In this document: piece by piece, positions 18,329 through 26,428 of the stretch
Position numbering within the stretch: position 1 is the first letter of the stretch
Layout: every line of letters starts with the position of its first letter
Assembly: GCF_050589685.1 (NCBI RefSeq)
Contig: NZ_JBNGOS010000007.1
Span: 1 to 64,000 of the forward strand
Length of the DNA: 64,000 nucleotides
Direction: 5' to 3'
Source of the DNA: Saccharicrinis sp050589685
GTDB taxonomy: Bacteria; Bacteroidota; Bacteroidia; Bacteroidales; Marinilabiliaceae
The notes under the pieces: model-generated
Told to the model about the DNA's origin: nothing
What the model saw: only the letters and a program-made list of their open reading frames with translations
Databases searched by the model: none
Translations under genes and position numbers: made by a program

Positions 18329-19495
18329 CTAAAACGCCTCACCCAAAGTAAAAAAGAAACCGGAATCTCCATTCGTTGCAAGCCCGTAATCGAATCTGAA
18401 ATTTAATTTTTCTTTTTCAATAACCCTGATTCTCAATCCCAAACCGGCCATCACATGAACGTCCTCAAACAGAGTTGAGTTCCATTTGTTGAAAATATTA
18501 CCAGCACCGGTAAAAACCTCATACCCAAATCGCCATACCAAATGCGATCGGTATGCGGCTTGCAGGTACAACATGTTTTTATCCATATATTTATAGGGAT
18601 GTGAAACTCCCCGAAAAAACCTTTTCCCTCCTAAAACAGGCAAACGAAAAAATGGCACATCCCCATCGGCCGACTTCAAATAGATTTGTGTTGCCAACAC
18701 CCTCTCCTTTTTACCCAAATCAAAAAACTTTCGAGCATCAAAAGTTAAGCTGGAAAAACTAAAGTCACCAATTGATTTGGGATAATAAGTATAGTCAAAT
18801 GAGATATAACTCCCTTTATTGGGATAAACGATATTGTTTCGGGTATCGTGGCTTACAATGGGCCCAAAACCAATAATATTCCCGCCTTCATAACCCTCTA
18901 CACCATTATTTAACAAACCAATTCCCACATCCTTAACATCCAAGACACCAACATCATAATTAATTCCCAGAAACACCTTTTCGGTAATCCCTTTCATTAC
19001 TTTACCCGTGAATTCCAACTTCTTTAACTCAATATCGGAATACACATCTTTGTTGGCAAAATTGCCGATACTATAGAACTTATCAGGCATCCATTGATAT
19101 AACCACCTATTTCGGATATGCCAATTATTTTTGGTAAAAAAGTTGGATGCAAATTTAAACTCATACATCCCACTGGTCGAATACATTACGGAAGGAGCAA
19201 TGTTTGATGGGCGATAATAGGCATTACTTTTTTCATTTCCTCCCAAATAAAATCTCCAAACAGGCATAATGCCAAACTCGAGTTGGGTTCTATCTTCATA
19301 ACTCATTAAAGGGAATGCGAAAAAAGTATATTTTTCTTTCTCGAAGGTTAATGTTTCCATGCCCCAATCAGCTATAACGGCCATTTTATGCAAAATACCG
19401 CCAGCCTCATCATTCGACATTCTGTTGTTTTGAGCAAATGATATGTTGAAAACAACAAAAAGCATCACCGGAGCTAGAATTTTTTTAGAAATCAT
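18329..19495 (-). CDS. BamA/TamA-type outer-membrane barrel without POTRA domains
   Basis: A 388-residue exported protein: signal peptide to about residue 21 (VFNISFA|QNN), then a C-terminal half matching the bacterial surface antigen (Omp85 barrel) family. The signature is GPIVSHDTRNNIVYPNKGSYISFDY, then FRGVSHPYKYMDKNMLYLQAAYR, ending in a terminal phenylalanine (GEAF) as expected for BAM substrates. No POTRA repeats are visible, so it is probably not an assembly factor but a small Omp85-like barrel, as in patatin-associated or unknown Bacteroidota types. It sits between sulfur-metabolism genes, with no obvious functional link. Confidence 0.85.
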   Translation of the reverse strand: MISKKILAPVMLFVVFNISFAQNNRMSNDEAGGILHKMAVIADWGMETLTFEKEKYTFFAFPLMSYEDRTQLEFGIMPVWRFYLGGNEKSNAYYRPSNIAPSVMYSTSGMYEFKFASNFFTKNNWHIRNRWLYQWMPDKFYSIGNFANKDVYSDIELKKLEFTGKVMKGITEKVFLGINYDVGVLDVKDVGIGLLNNGVEGYEGGNIIGFGPIVSHDTRNNIVYPNKGSYISFDYTYYPKSIGDFSFSSLTFDARKFFDLGKKERVLATQIYLKSADGDVPFFRLPVLGGKRFFRGVSHPYKYMDKNMLYLQAAYRSHLVWRFGYEVFTGAGNIFNKWNSTLFEDVHVMAGLGLRIRVIEKEKLNFRFDYGLATNGDSGFFFTLGEAF

Positions 19496-19582
19496 GTATA
19501 CTTTCGTATTAACCTTTAAATTTTAACACAACCACTCTCTATGTATCGTGCTACACCATATTTTATTGTCTTAATTGTTCCA

Positions 19583-20824
19583 TTACAACAAAGTTAATGC
19601 TTGCTTAAAATCATACAGCAAATCCTGAACATCTTCAATTCCTACCGATATTCTTAACATGGTATCCCGAATATGCATTTCTTTTTTTTCCGCATCAGAA
19701 AACTCGGTATATATGGTAGACCATGGATGAATGATCAGCGTTTTATTATCGTTTAAATTAGTTGCCCTACGCACCACTTGTAAAGCATCCATAAATCTGT
19801 AACATTGCTCTTTGGATTCCAAGTCAATGGTCAGAACAGCACCCGGTTTAGCTGAAAATTGCTTTAAACTCAATCCGTAATTTGGGTGCGACCGAAGTCC
19901 CGGATAATTTACTGACTTCACTTTACCGTTGTTTTCAAAGAACTCCCCCAATTCCAAGCAGTTTTCAACGCACCTATCCACTCTTAGAGCCAAAGTGTCC
20001 ATTCCCAAATTCAGAAAGTGGGCTGTATGAGCCGTCATGCACCCTCCAAGGTGCCGAAAGATTTCTTTTCGGATACGAGCCACAAGTCCGTTCCCTGAGA
20101 ATTTTTCCGACCAGGTGTTTAAGGCAGGGATCCGGCGCCAATCAAAAGTACCATTATCAACAACCGCTCCACCGACAGCGGCAGCCCCTCCCGAAATAAA
20201 CTTAGTAGTAGACATAACCTCCACATCGACACCAAAATCCACGGACTTTAAAACATAAGGAGGAGTTATTGTTGAATCGGCTATAACCGCAACATTCCGG
20301 GAATGCGCAATAGCAGATAAAACCGAAATATCGGCCACCTCCAATTGAGGATTGGTAATAGTTTCAAAAAACAAAACACGTGTTTTCTCGTCCATGGCCT
20401 TCTCCACCTCTTCCGGTTTACTCATGTCCACAAACTTCACCTCAATGCCCCAGGTTTTCAAGGTATCTTTGAAAAAAGCATAGGTATGTCCAAAAAGATG
20501 ATTGGAAGTAACCACATTTCCACCTGGTTCTACCACTGCCAGCAAGGTATTTGAAATGGCCGCCATCCCCGACGCAAGTGCCACAACATTTTTAGCCCCT
20601 GTAACATTTCCAAGTTTTTGTTCGAAATACTCCACTGTAGGATTTGATGTTCTGCTATAAAGGTGAGCCGTTTCCTTGCCGGAAAATACATTTTCGATAT
20701 CTTGTGATGTATCAAACTCATACGCTACGCCATCGTAAATAGGCATATGTAACGAGTTGTAAACATCATTTTTAGGGAAAGAAGCATGGATGGACCGAGT
20801 GGTATAACCTTGTTGTTTTGTCAT
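19583..20824 (-). CDS. Cys/Met metabolism PLP enzyme, O-acetylhomoserine sulfhydrylase-like (MetY)
   Basis: A 413-residue PLP-dependent trans-sulfuration family enzyme. It has the SRTSNPT motif (about 57-63), ASGMAAIS (84-91), the PLP-contacting aspartate in IADST (D183) and the Schiff-base lysine in MSTTKFISGG (K208). Members are O-acetylhomoserine sulfhydrylase, cystathionine gamma-synthase or lyases, and sequence alone does not fully separate them. Length, the GG..GG loop, and the neighbouring sulfur genes favour a MetY-type sulfhydrylase that makes homocysteine or related thioethers from sulfide. It lies just upstream of the barrel gene on the same strand. Confidence 0.87.
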   Translation of the reverse strand: MTKQQGYTTRSIHASFPKNDVYNSLHMPIYDGVAYEFDTSQDIENVFSGKETAHLYSRTSNPTVEYFEQKLGNVTGAKNVVALASGMAAISNTLLAVVEPGGNVVTSNHLFGHTYAFFKDTLKTWGIEVKFVDMSKPEEVEKAMDEKTRVLFFETITNPQLEVADISVLSAIAHSRNVAVIADSTITPPYVLKSVDFGVDVEVMSTTKFISGGAAAVGGAVVDNGTFDWRRIPALNTWSEKFSGNGLVARIRKEIFRHLGGCMTAHTAHFLNLGMDTLALRVDRCVENCLELGEFFENNGKVKSVNYPGLRSHPNYGLSLKQFSAKPGAVLTIDLESKEQCYRFMDALQVVRRATNLNDNKTLIIHPWSTIYTEFSDAEKKEMHIRDTMLRISVGIEDVQDLLYDFKQALTLL

Positions 20825-20893
20825 GGTTCAAATAAATTTAGGAGGGTAAAAAAACGATAAAAAAAGAAGCGGCACAAATTAAAATTCTATAGA

Positions 20894-21346
20894 CTACCTC
20901 ATTTGCTTTACCTCACCTGCTGAAACCATGGCACTTGCGGCTTTGCTGTCGCTTCGAATATAATTAATGACATCTGCAATTTGCTGATCCGTGAGGTTTC
21001 GGTAAGAGGCCATTACCCCTTTGTATTTTACGCCTTCAACAACAATCTCCTCACTCATCCCGTTTAACACAACATCAATCAAATACTCCTTATCGCCCGT
21101 AACTCTTTTGGTATTTTTTAACGGAGGATAAATTTTTTCAATCCCCATCCTGTTGGCCTGATGACAGATCTTGCAATTCCTATCATAAACTAGTTTTCCC
21201 GCTTCAAACCTGTCGTTTCTGTTGCTCATCGATGTGGCAGGTGATGCCCATTCTTTTTCCTTTGTTTTTTTCTCTGTTTTATTGCGAGCACAACCCGAAA
21301 ACAGTAAAACAAGCATTGTTAAAACTCCCCAAACTAAAATTCTCAT
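20894..21346 (-). CDS. Mono-haem cytochrome c lipoprotein
   Basis: A 150-residue class I cytochrome c exported as a lipoprotein. From the ATG at 21346 the signal peptide ends in LFSGC (lipid-modified C19). The haem motif is CKICH (C58, C61, H62), and the axial methionine is probably M112 in GVMASY. A frame extension upstream of 21346 would place 16 unlikely residues before the signal, so the later start is preferred. It is a soluble-domain electron carrier tethered in the periplasm, with no oxidase or reductase next to it. Confidence 0.87.
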   Translation of the reverse strand: MRILVWGVLTMLVLLFSGCARNKTEKKTKEKEWASPATSMSNRNDRFEAGKLVYDRNCKICHQANRMGIEKIYPPLKNTKRVTGDKEYLIDVVLNGMSEEIVVEGVKYKGVMASYRNLTDQQIADVINYIRSDSKAASAMVSAGEVKQMR

Positions 21347-21589
21347 AAACAAACTACAATTTACAATAACACATTTAAAATATATTGAACACATTCCACT
21401 TTGTTTTTTTAACCTTAACGCAAATAATTAAACCGTGCTTAATTCGTTCATAGAACATAGTCCATGCACAACCTTTTAAAAACTTTAACGTTAAAACAAC
21501 ACATAAGTATATTTTCAACTGGTTAGACAATAAACATTGCGCTGGTTAAAATGTTTTTTCTCACAGTAAAAAGAGAGTAATTTTAACGC

Positions 21590-21617
21590 TTGGCAAAATA
21601 AGATTTTAATATATTTG
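21590..21617 (+). promoter_or_regulatory. Putative promoter of the pRiA4b-type gene
   Basis: TTG (21590-21592), a 17-base spacer and TATATTTG (21610-21617) match the Bacteroidota consensus, and the ATG follows at 21638. Confidence 0.55.
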
Positions 21618-21637
21618 CCGTCCTTAAAAAATAAACG

Positions 21638-22186
21638 ATGACGATAAGATTAAGAATAATTTCAGGAGAAGACGAGGATTTTCTTAGAGAGATAGAAATT
21701 AGTGGTGGTGCAACTTTTCTTGAACTTCATAACTTCATTCAAAAAATTTTAAAATTTGATGAGGGTCAAATGGCATCATTCTTTATGACGGACGATGAGT
21801 GGCAGAAAAATGAAGAAATAACACTTATGGACATGGCCGTGGACGAAGCCAACGAATCGTTAATCATGGCAGACACCAAACTCAATAGATTTATATTTGA
21901 AAAGAAACAACGATTATTGTATGTTTTTGATTTCTTTAACGAACGTAGTCTGTTTATTGAAACATATGAAATCGTCGGCTCATCCTGCCCATCTCCTAAA
22001 TGTATTAGGTCGGTTGGAGAAGCTCCCGAACAGCTAGACATGAGCGAATTACTCGGAGAAAGCATGGGCGAGCCTTCAATAAATATAGATCTTGACTACA
22101 GCGATGATGCCTTTCTGGGTTTGGAGGACGATGACCACGATGACGATTCCATGATATCGTATACCGATAACCTGGAAGACCTGTAA
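21638..22186 (+). CDS. pRiA4b ORF-3-like protein
   Basis: A 182-residue soluble protein. The N-terminus (TIRLRIISGEDEDFLREIEISGGATFLELHNFIQK) and the later FFMTDDEW and LLYVFDFFNE segments fit the plasmid pRiA4b ORF-3 / IS1096-passenger-like fold, seen widely in bacteria as a stand-alone protein of unknown function. The C-terminal 50 residues are highly acidic (LGLEDDDHDDDSM). Despite the historical name there is no transposon here. It is probably co-transcribed with miaA, which begins 40 bases after its stop. Confidence 0.75.
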   Translation: MTIRLRIISGEDEDFLREIEISGGATFLELHNFIQKILKFDEGQMASFFMTDDEWQKNEEITLMDMAVDEANESLIMADTKLNRFIFEKKQRLLYVFDFFNERSLFIETYEIVGSSCPSPKCIRSVGEAPEQLDMSELLGESMGEPSINIDLDYSDDAFLGLEDDDHDDDSMISYTDNLEDL

Positions 22187-22225
22187 TTACCCTAACAAAA
22201 AAAATGCTTTTACTTGAAACCATTA

Positions 22226-23125
22226 ATGCAAAAAACGCTTATCGTAGTTGTTGGCCCAACGGGAATTGGCAAAACCAAAACCAGCATACGAATTGCCAAT
22301 CATTTTAATACCGAGATCATATCGGCCGATTCGAGACAAATATTTAAAGAACTGAAAATTGGTACTGCAACACCTACCCTTGAGGAACTTGCTGCAGCCA
22401 AACACCACAACATAGGAAGCCACTCTATTCACGATTATTACAGTGCCTGGGAATTTGAACAGGATGCCCTTAAAATGAGCGAAGTGCTCTTTAAAAATCA
22501 CAACCAATTGGTTTTAACTGGCGGTTCAATGATGTATGTGGATGCTGTGTGCAAAGGCATAGACGAACTACCCACTATTGATCAGGAATTAAGAGATAAT
22601 TTAAAGCAACAATACGATACCGAAGGCATAGATTCCATCCGCAGACAGCTTAAGCAGTTGGATCCTGTATTTTACGACCAGGTTGATTTGATGAACCACA
22701 AAAGAGTGATTCATGCAGTTGAAATATGCCTGATGACCGGAAAACCATACAGCTCGCTCCGAACCAACTCAATCAAGCATCGCCCTTTTAACATGGTAAA
22801 AATTGGGCTTGAAATGGACCGGAAAGATTTATACGACCGAATCAATCGAAGGGTCGACCTGATGAAGGAAGAAGGGTTAATAGAAGAAGCCAGGCAACTC
22901 TACCCACTAAAAAACCTAAACTCTTTAAATACTGTCGGCTACAAAGAGCTATTTGCACATTTCGATGGTGAATATGATTTACAGAAAGCCATAGAATTAA
23001 TAAAGCGGAACACACGTAGGTATGCAAAAAAACAACTCACTTGGTTTAAACGAGATAAAGAAATTATGTGGTTCCATCCTCAGGAATTAAATAAAATGCT
23101 TAATTTTATAGAAGAAAAAATTTAA
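22226..23125 (+). CDS. miaA: tRNA dimethylallyltransferase
   Basis: Transfers a dimethylallyl group to A37 of tRNAs that read UNN codons, which aids decoding. The 299-residue protein has the P-loop GPTGIGKT (10-17), SADSRQIFKELKIGTATP with the catalytic aspartate region, LTGGSMMYV, and a C-terminal RNTRRYAKKQLTWFKRD that contacts tRNA. The ATG at 22226 is used; a TTG 12 bases earlier is less likely. It follows the pRiA4b-type gene with no terminator between, which suggests an operon. Confidence 0.95.
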   Translation: MQKTLIVVVGPTGIGKTKTSIRIANHFNTEIISADSRQIFKELKIGTATPTLEELAAAKHHNIGSHSIHDYYSAWEFEQDALKMSEVLFKNHNQLVLTGGSMMYVDAVCKGIDELPTIDQELRDNLKQQYDTEGIDSIRRQLKQLDPVFYDQVDLMNHKRVIHAVEICLMTGKPYSSLRTNSIKHRPFNMVKIGLEMDRKDLYDRINRRVDLMKEEGLIEEARQLYPLKNLNSLNTVGYKELFAHFDGEYDLQKAIELIKRNTRRYAKKQLTWFKRDKEIMWFHPQELNKMLNFIEEKI

Positions 23126-23188
23126 GCACCGGGCATTTTTATTCTTAACTAATCTCGCGGTTTACACGCTTTGTCCGGTGCGTTTTTT
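23126..23188. terminator. Large-loop hairpin between convergent miaA and methyltransferase genes
   Basis: GCACCGG (23126-23132) pairs with CCGGTGC (23175-23181), leaving a 42-base loop, with a T-run on +. The right arm overlaps the last codons of the methyltransferase gene. The long loop makes it less certain. Confidence 0.4.
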
Positions 23189-23905
23189 CGCTAGCACAAC
23201 CGTATGGAAAGAATCTTCCAACCACTTTTCTTTTTTAAACGAACCAAAAAACTGCACTTCTTCAAATTGTTCAGAAAGCATCTTGACCAAATCCTCCTTT
23301 AAAATTGGGATTAGTGATAAAGATTGCGTGTAAGATTCTACACTCCGCTTAACTTTCAGCACGGTGGAAAACTGGATGACTCCGTGTTCTTCCGGAATAT
23401 AGTTTCGTTCAAAGACATAATTTTCGCTCTCAATGGTTGGCAATTGCGAAATCTTATTGCTAATCACCCTATCGAAATTCACAACCTGCACCAATACAAA
23501 CGCTCCGGGTTTCAGCACAGAAGCGGCTGCGTTAATATATTGCCCTACTTCCTCAAGGCTGGGCAAATGAGCCAAGGTATTGCCTAAACAATAAGCCACA
23601 TCATAACTGTCTTTTTTATAATTATCTGAAAACCTGAGCAAATCGTCTTTGGCAAAATTCACATTAAGTGCCTGAGGGCGTTTTGTTTCAGCTTTTGCAA
23701 CCATACTTTCGTCTAAGTCGAATGCATCAACATTTGCGCTCCTACGGCCAAGTTCTATCGCTAAACTACCTGTACCACAACCGCAATCCAACACTCTCTT
23801 CCCTCCTAAACCTTGGAACAATTCCTCAATTAAATTGGCCTGCACTTTATTTAATGGAAATATTTCGTCGTATGCTTTAACTATCGAACTATAAAATGAC
23901 ATCAT
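23162..23905 (-). CDS. Class I SAM-dependent methyltransferase
   Basis: A 247-residue protein with the Rossmann methyltransferase fold: motif I VLDCGCGTGSLAIELG (about 38-53), motif II VDAFDLDESMV and motif IV DVAYCLGNTLAHL. These define SAM binding; the substrate is not readable from sequence. It starts four bases after the glycosyltransferase stop, so the two genes are tightly coupled in an operon with a DUF4199 protein first. A role in lipid or glycan modification is suggested by context only. Confidence 0.88.
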   Translation of the reverse strand: MMSFYSSIVKAYDEIFPLNKVQANLIEELFQGLGGKRVLDCGCGTGSLAIELGRRSANVDAFDLDESMVAKAETKRPQALNVNFAKDDLLRFSDNYKKDSYDVAYCLGNTLAHLPSLEEVGQYINAAASVLKPGAFVLVQVVNFDRVISNKISQLPTIESENYVFERNYIPEEHGVIQFSTVLKVKRSVESYTQSLSLIPILKEDLVKMLSEQFEEVQFFGSFKKEKWLEDSFHTVVLAKKRTGQSV

Positions 23906-23908
23906 AAT

Positions 23909-24859
23909 TTATTTTACACTTTTTTCAATCTGATATTTATTTCGCTCGGGATTATTTCTTGAAACAAGCTCGGCCAAAAAACCAGCTAAAAACAATTGGG
24001 TTCCAATAATCATGCTCGTTAAGGAAATATAAAAATACGGACTCGATATTACTAAAGCCTCTTTGATGTTGTGATACACACTATAAAGTTTATGGGCTCC
24101 CAGGTAAAACGCGGAACTGAATCCTACCAGAAACATTAATGTTCCTAATCCTCCGAATAGATGCATCGGTCGCTTTCCAAACTTTGAAATAAACGTAACC
24201 GACAACAAGTCGAGAAAACCTTTCAGAAATCGCTCCATCCCAAACTTTGAGACACCATACTGCCTTTCGCGATGAACCACTATTTTTTCGCCAATCTTAC
24301 CAAAACCGTTACGCTTGGCCAGTATTGGAATATAACGGTGCATCTCGCCATAAACCTCGATACTTTTGACCACTTCCTTTCGATAAGCCTTTAGGCCACA
24401 ATTAAAATCGTGCAATTTTATACCTGAAATGTATCTTGCCGTCCTGTTAAACAATTTACTGGGAATAGTTTTACCCAATGGATCGAACCTTTTCTTTTTC
24501 CAACCACTAACCAAATCGTAACCATCCTCTTTTATCATTCGATAAAGCTCTGGCAGTTCATCCGGGTTATCTTGCAAATCGGCATCCATGGTAATTACCA
24601 CTTCTCCTTCCACAGCTTCGAAACCACTATAAAGTGCAGCCGACTTTCCATAATTCCTGCGAAATTTAATTCCCTTCACTTCCACGTGATCAGCAGCTAA
24701 ACCTTCAATTACTTGCCACGATGTATCGTTACTTCCATCATCTATAAAAATAATTTCAAATGAAATGCCTAGGGGAGCCAGCACTCGCCTTACCCAGTTA
24801 TATAATTCAGACAACGATTCTTCTTCGTTAAAAAGCGGTACTACAATTGATAAATTCAT
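23909..24859 (-). CDS. Family 2 glycosyltransferase with two C-terminal membrane helices (GtrB/DPM1-like)
   Basis: A 316-residue membrane glycosyltransferase. The GT-A domain has LSIVVPLFNEEESL (3-16), FIDDGSNDTSW (about 38-48) and TMDADLQDNPDE with the metal-binding D-x-D. Two hydrophobic helices follow (about 231-252 and 268-290). This layout is that of polyprenyl-phosphate glucosyl or mannosyl transferases, which make a lipid-linked sugar for surface glycans. The upstream gene encodes a DUF4199 membrane protein (27-base gap) and the downstream one a methyltransferase. Confidence 0.92.
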   Translation of the reverse strand: MNLSIVVPLFNEEESLSELYNWVRRVLAPLGISFEIIFIDDGSNDTSWQVIEGLAADHVEVKGIKFRRNYGKSAALYSGFEAVEGEVVITMDADLQDNPDELPELYRMIKEDGYDLVSGWKKKRFDPLGKTIPSKLFNRTARYISGIKLHDFNCGLKAYRKEVVKSIEVYGEMHRYIPILAKRNGFGKIGEKIVVHRERQYGVSKFGMERFLKGFLDLLSVTFISKFGKRPMHLFGGLGTLMFLVGFSSAFYLGAHKLYSVYHNIKEALVISSPYFYISLTSMIIGTQLFLAGFLAELVSRNNPERNKYQIEKSVK

Positions 24860-24886
24860 TCCAAATATAATTAATTACCAAGCTGA

Positions 24887-25405
24887 TTAAAATGCTGGTT
24901 CCGGGTCTTTTTTAAGAATAGCTGAAATAATTAACGAGATGATCAAGCCGCCAAATACCGCTCCAACTACACCCATTAAAGCCAACGACATTGGACTTAA
25001 CATCATACTCATCACACCTTCTATTTGTTCTAATTGCGCTTCTGGAACACCTGCCTGCAATTGCTGTTCTTGAATGACAGCCAATAACTCTTGGTGTTTT
25101 GCCGGATCTATAAAACTAAAATAAACAAATGTGAATGCGCTTGACAAAACACCTCCAACCAAAGAAATTAATACTCCAAGGCCAACACCTTGGCCGTATT
25201 TCATGAATCCACCATTCTCTTTTTCTTTATAATACTTTAAACCTAGAAAAACAAAAGCAATTGTTATTACAAATCCCAAATAACTAAAATACTTATCCCC
25301 CAACATTCCACTATAAAACGTAATTAAGCTAAATACGATTGATGCTATGCCTAAATAAAGTCCATAAGTATAAACTGTCGATGATTTTGAGGCTGCTTGT
25401 TCCAT
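24887..25405 (-). CDS. DUF4199 membrane protein
   Basis: A 172-residue protein with four predicted transmembrane helices (about 11-33, 38-57, 73-97 and 137-165). The pattern YGLYLGIASIVFSLITFY ... GFMKYGQGVGLGVLISLVGGVLSSAFTFVYFSFIDP is characteristic of DUF4199, a Bacteroidota-restricted family of unknown function often next to GtrB-like glycosyltransferases, as here. It is the first gene of the operon. A TATCTTTG -7 match lies on minus at 25441-25448. Confidence 0.88.
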   Translation of the reverse strand: MEQAASKSSTVYTYGLYLGIASIVFSLITFYSGMLGDKYFSYLGFVITIAFVFLGLKYYKEKENGGFMKYGQGVGLGVLISLVGGVLSSAFTFVYFSFIDPAKHQELLAVIQEQQLQAGVPEAQLEQIEGVMSMMLSPMSLALMGVVGAVFGGLIISLIISAILKKDPEPAF

Positions 25406-25615
25406 AATTAAATAATTTTGAGTTAAGAATAGATTTCTGTCAAAGATAAGCTTTAATAATATTGTTCATAATAAACGGCACAAAAAAACACCGTATATTC
25501 ATTTGGAAATCGAATATCACTATTTTATTTGAAAAAAAAATAAAAAAACAACCTGTTGATAACAAAGCTCTTAAAATTACGCCTAAAAAAAAAGTTCATT
25601 TTTTTTGATTTTTCA

Positions 25616-25646
25616 CTTGTCGGGTATATGATTTTTTCTACTTTTG
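25616..25646 (+). promoter_or_regulatory. Promoter of the SRP RNA-tRNA unit
   Basis: CTTG (25616-25619), a 19-base spacer and TACTTTTG (25639-25646), ending a few bases before the SRP RNA. It matches the Bacteroidota consensus closely. Confidence 0.75.
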
Positions 25647-25652
25647 CATCCG

Positions 25653-25762
25653 CTAAAGCACGGGTAAGTCCTGTACGACCAGCTCCTATTGAATTCCCCC
25701 AGGGCTTGACAGCAGCAAGGGTAGATGGTTGTAGCGGTGCGATGCAGGTAGCTTACCCACCC
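25653..25762 (+). ncRNA. ffs: Signal recognition particle RNA (4.5S type)
   Basis: A small bacterial SRP RNA of about 110 bases. The ends pair (GGGTAAG near 25662 with CTTACCC near 25752), and the conserved core AGCAGCAAGG-GTAGATG (25711-25727) is present. The apical stem GCU/AGC (25704-25706, 25711-25713) closes a UGAC tetraloop, a URRC-type variant in place of the usual GGAA. Together with Ffh it targets membrane and secreted proteins. The 3' end abuts tRNA-Thr with no spacer, so the RNA must be released by tRNA 5' processing or end trimming. The exact ends are estimates. Confidence 0.85.
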
Positions 25763-25836
25763 GCCGATGTAGCTCAGCTGGCTAGAGCAGCTGATTTGTA
25801 ATCAGCAGGTCGTGGGTTCGAGTCCCTCCATCGGCT
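25763..25836 (+). tRNA. tRNA-Thr (TGT), copy 1
   Basis: 74 bases; the acceptor stem GCCGATG/CATCGGC, D- and T-arms (GGTTCGAGTCC) and anticodon loop TTTGTAA give anticodon TGT at 25797-25799. CCA is not encoded. It directly follows the SRP RNA. Confidence 0.97.
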
Positions 25837-25885
25837 CTTTGGTTTTCTAAACGTAGAAAATTGTAATGTATTGAAATTAATATTT

Positions 25886-25968
25886 GGGGAGATACCAAAG
25901 CGGCCAACTGGGACGGACTGTAACTCCGTTGTCTTACGACTTCGCAGGTTCGAATCCTGCTCTCCCCA
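25886..25968 (+). tRNA. tRNA-Tyr (GTA)
   Basis: 83 bases with a long variable arm typical of bacterial tRNA-Tyr. The acceptor is GGGGAGA/TCTCCCC, and the anticodon loop CTGTAAC gives GTA at 25920-25922. CCA is not encoded. Confidence 0.97.
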
Positions 25969-26005
25969 CATAAATCAGAAAACGTCTGGTTTTAATCGAA
26001 ATTTT

Positions 26006-26079
26006 GCCGATGTAGCTCAGCTGGCTAGAGCAGCTGATTTGTAATCAGCAGGTCGTGGGTTCGAGTCCCTCCATCGGCT
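26006..26079 (+). tRNA. tRNA-Thr (TGT), copy 2
   Basis: Identical over all 74 bases to the copy at 25763-25836, with different flanks, indicating a gene duplication kept identical. Confidence 0.97.
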
Positions 26080-26113
26080 CTTAGGTTAGAGATAACCAAA
26101 AAAAATAAAACAA

Positions 26114-26186
26114 GCGAAAGTAGCTCAGCTGATAGAGCATCAGCCTTCCAAGCTGAGGGTCGCGGGTTTGATCCCCGTCTTTCGCT
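26114..26186 (+). tRNA. tRNA-Gly (TCC)
   Basis: 73 bases; the acceptor is GCGAAAG/CTTTCGC, and the anticodon loop CTTCCAA gives TCC. It is the last gene of the RNA unit, followed by a terminator. Confidence 0.97.
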
Positions 26187-26192
26187 CATCCA

Positions 26193-26227
26193 AAGCCATC
26201 CGAATTAGTTCGGGTGGCTTTTTTTTG
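26193..26227 (+). terminator. Terminator of the SRP RNA-tRNA unit
   Basis: The 12-bp stem AAGCCATCCGAA / TTCGGGTGGCTT (26193-26204, 26209-26220) with a TTAG loop is followed by a run of Ts. Confidence 0.92.
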
Positions 26228-26392
26228 TTTCGTCGTTTATTCAAAAATTTGCTAAAATCGGGGAACACGCGGATCACGCACAAAAATATGGAACTCTCGA
26301 AAGATTTGGAGAGGTTACCTATTTTGATAAAAACGGGAATCCGTATCAATTTGAATAATGTAAACGTTTTTATATTTGTGTATTAAAGACAG

Positions 26393-26425
26393 AAAAGGGA
26401 AGGTTATAAGGCCTTCCCTTTTTTA
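26393..26425. terminator. Terminator-like hairpin at the 3' end of the YCF48-repeat gene
   Basis: AAGGGAAGG / CCTTCCCTT (26395-26403, 26412-26420) with T-runs on both sides. It is placed just after the stop of the minus-strand gene. The 160 bases between this and the tRNA terminator hold no gene that I can see. Confidence 0.65.
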
Positions 26426-26428
26426 ACG

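Noticed and set aside
21638..22186. Transposon passenger gene
   Set aside because: The pRiA4b/IS1096 name is historical; there are no inverted repeats or transposase next to it.
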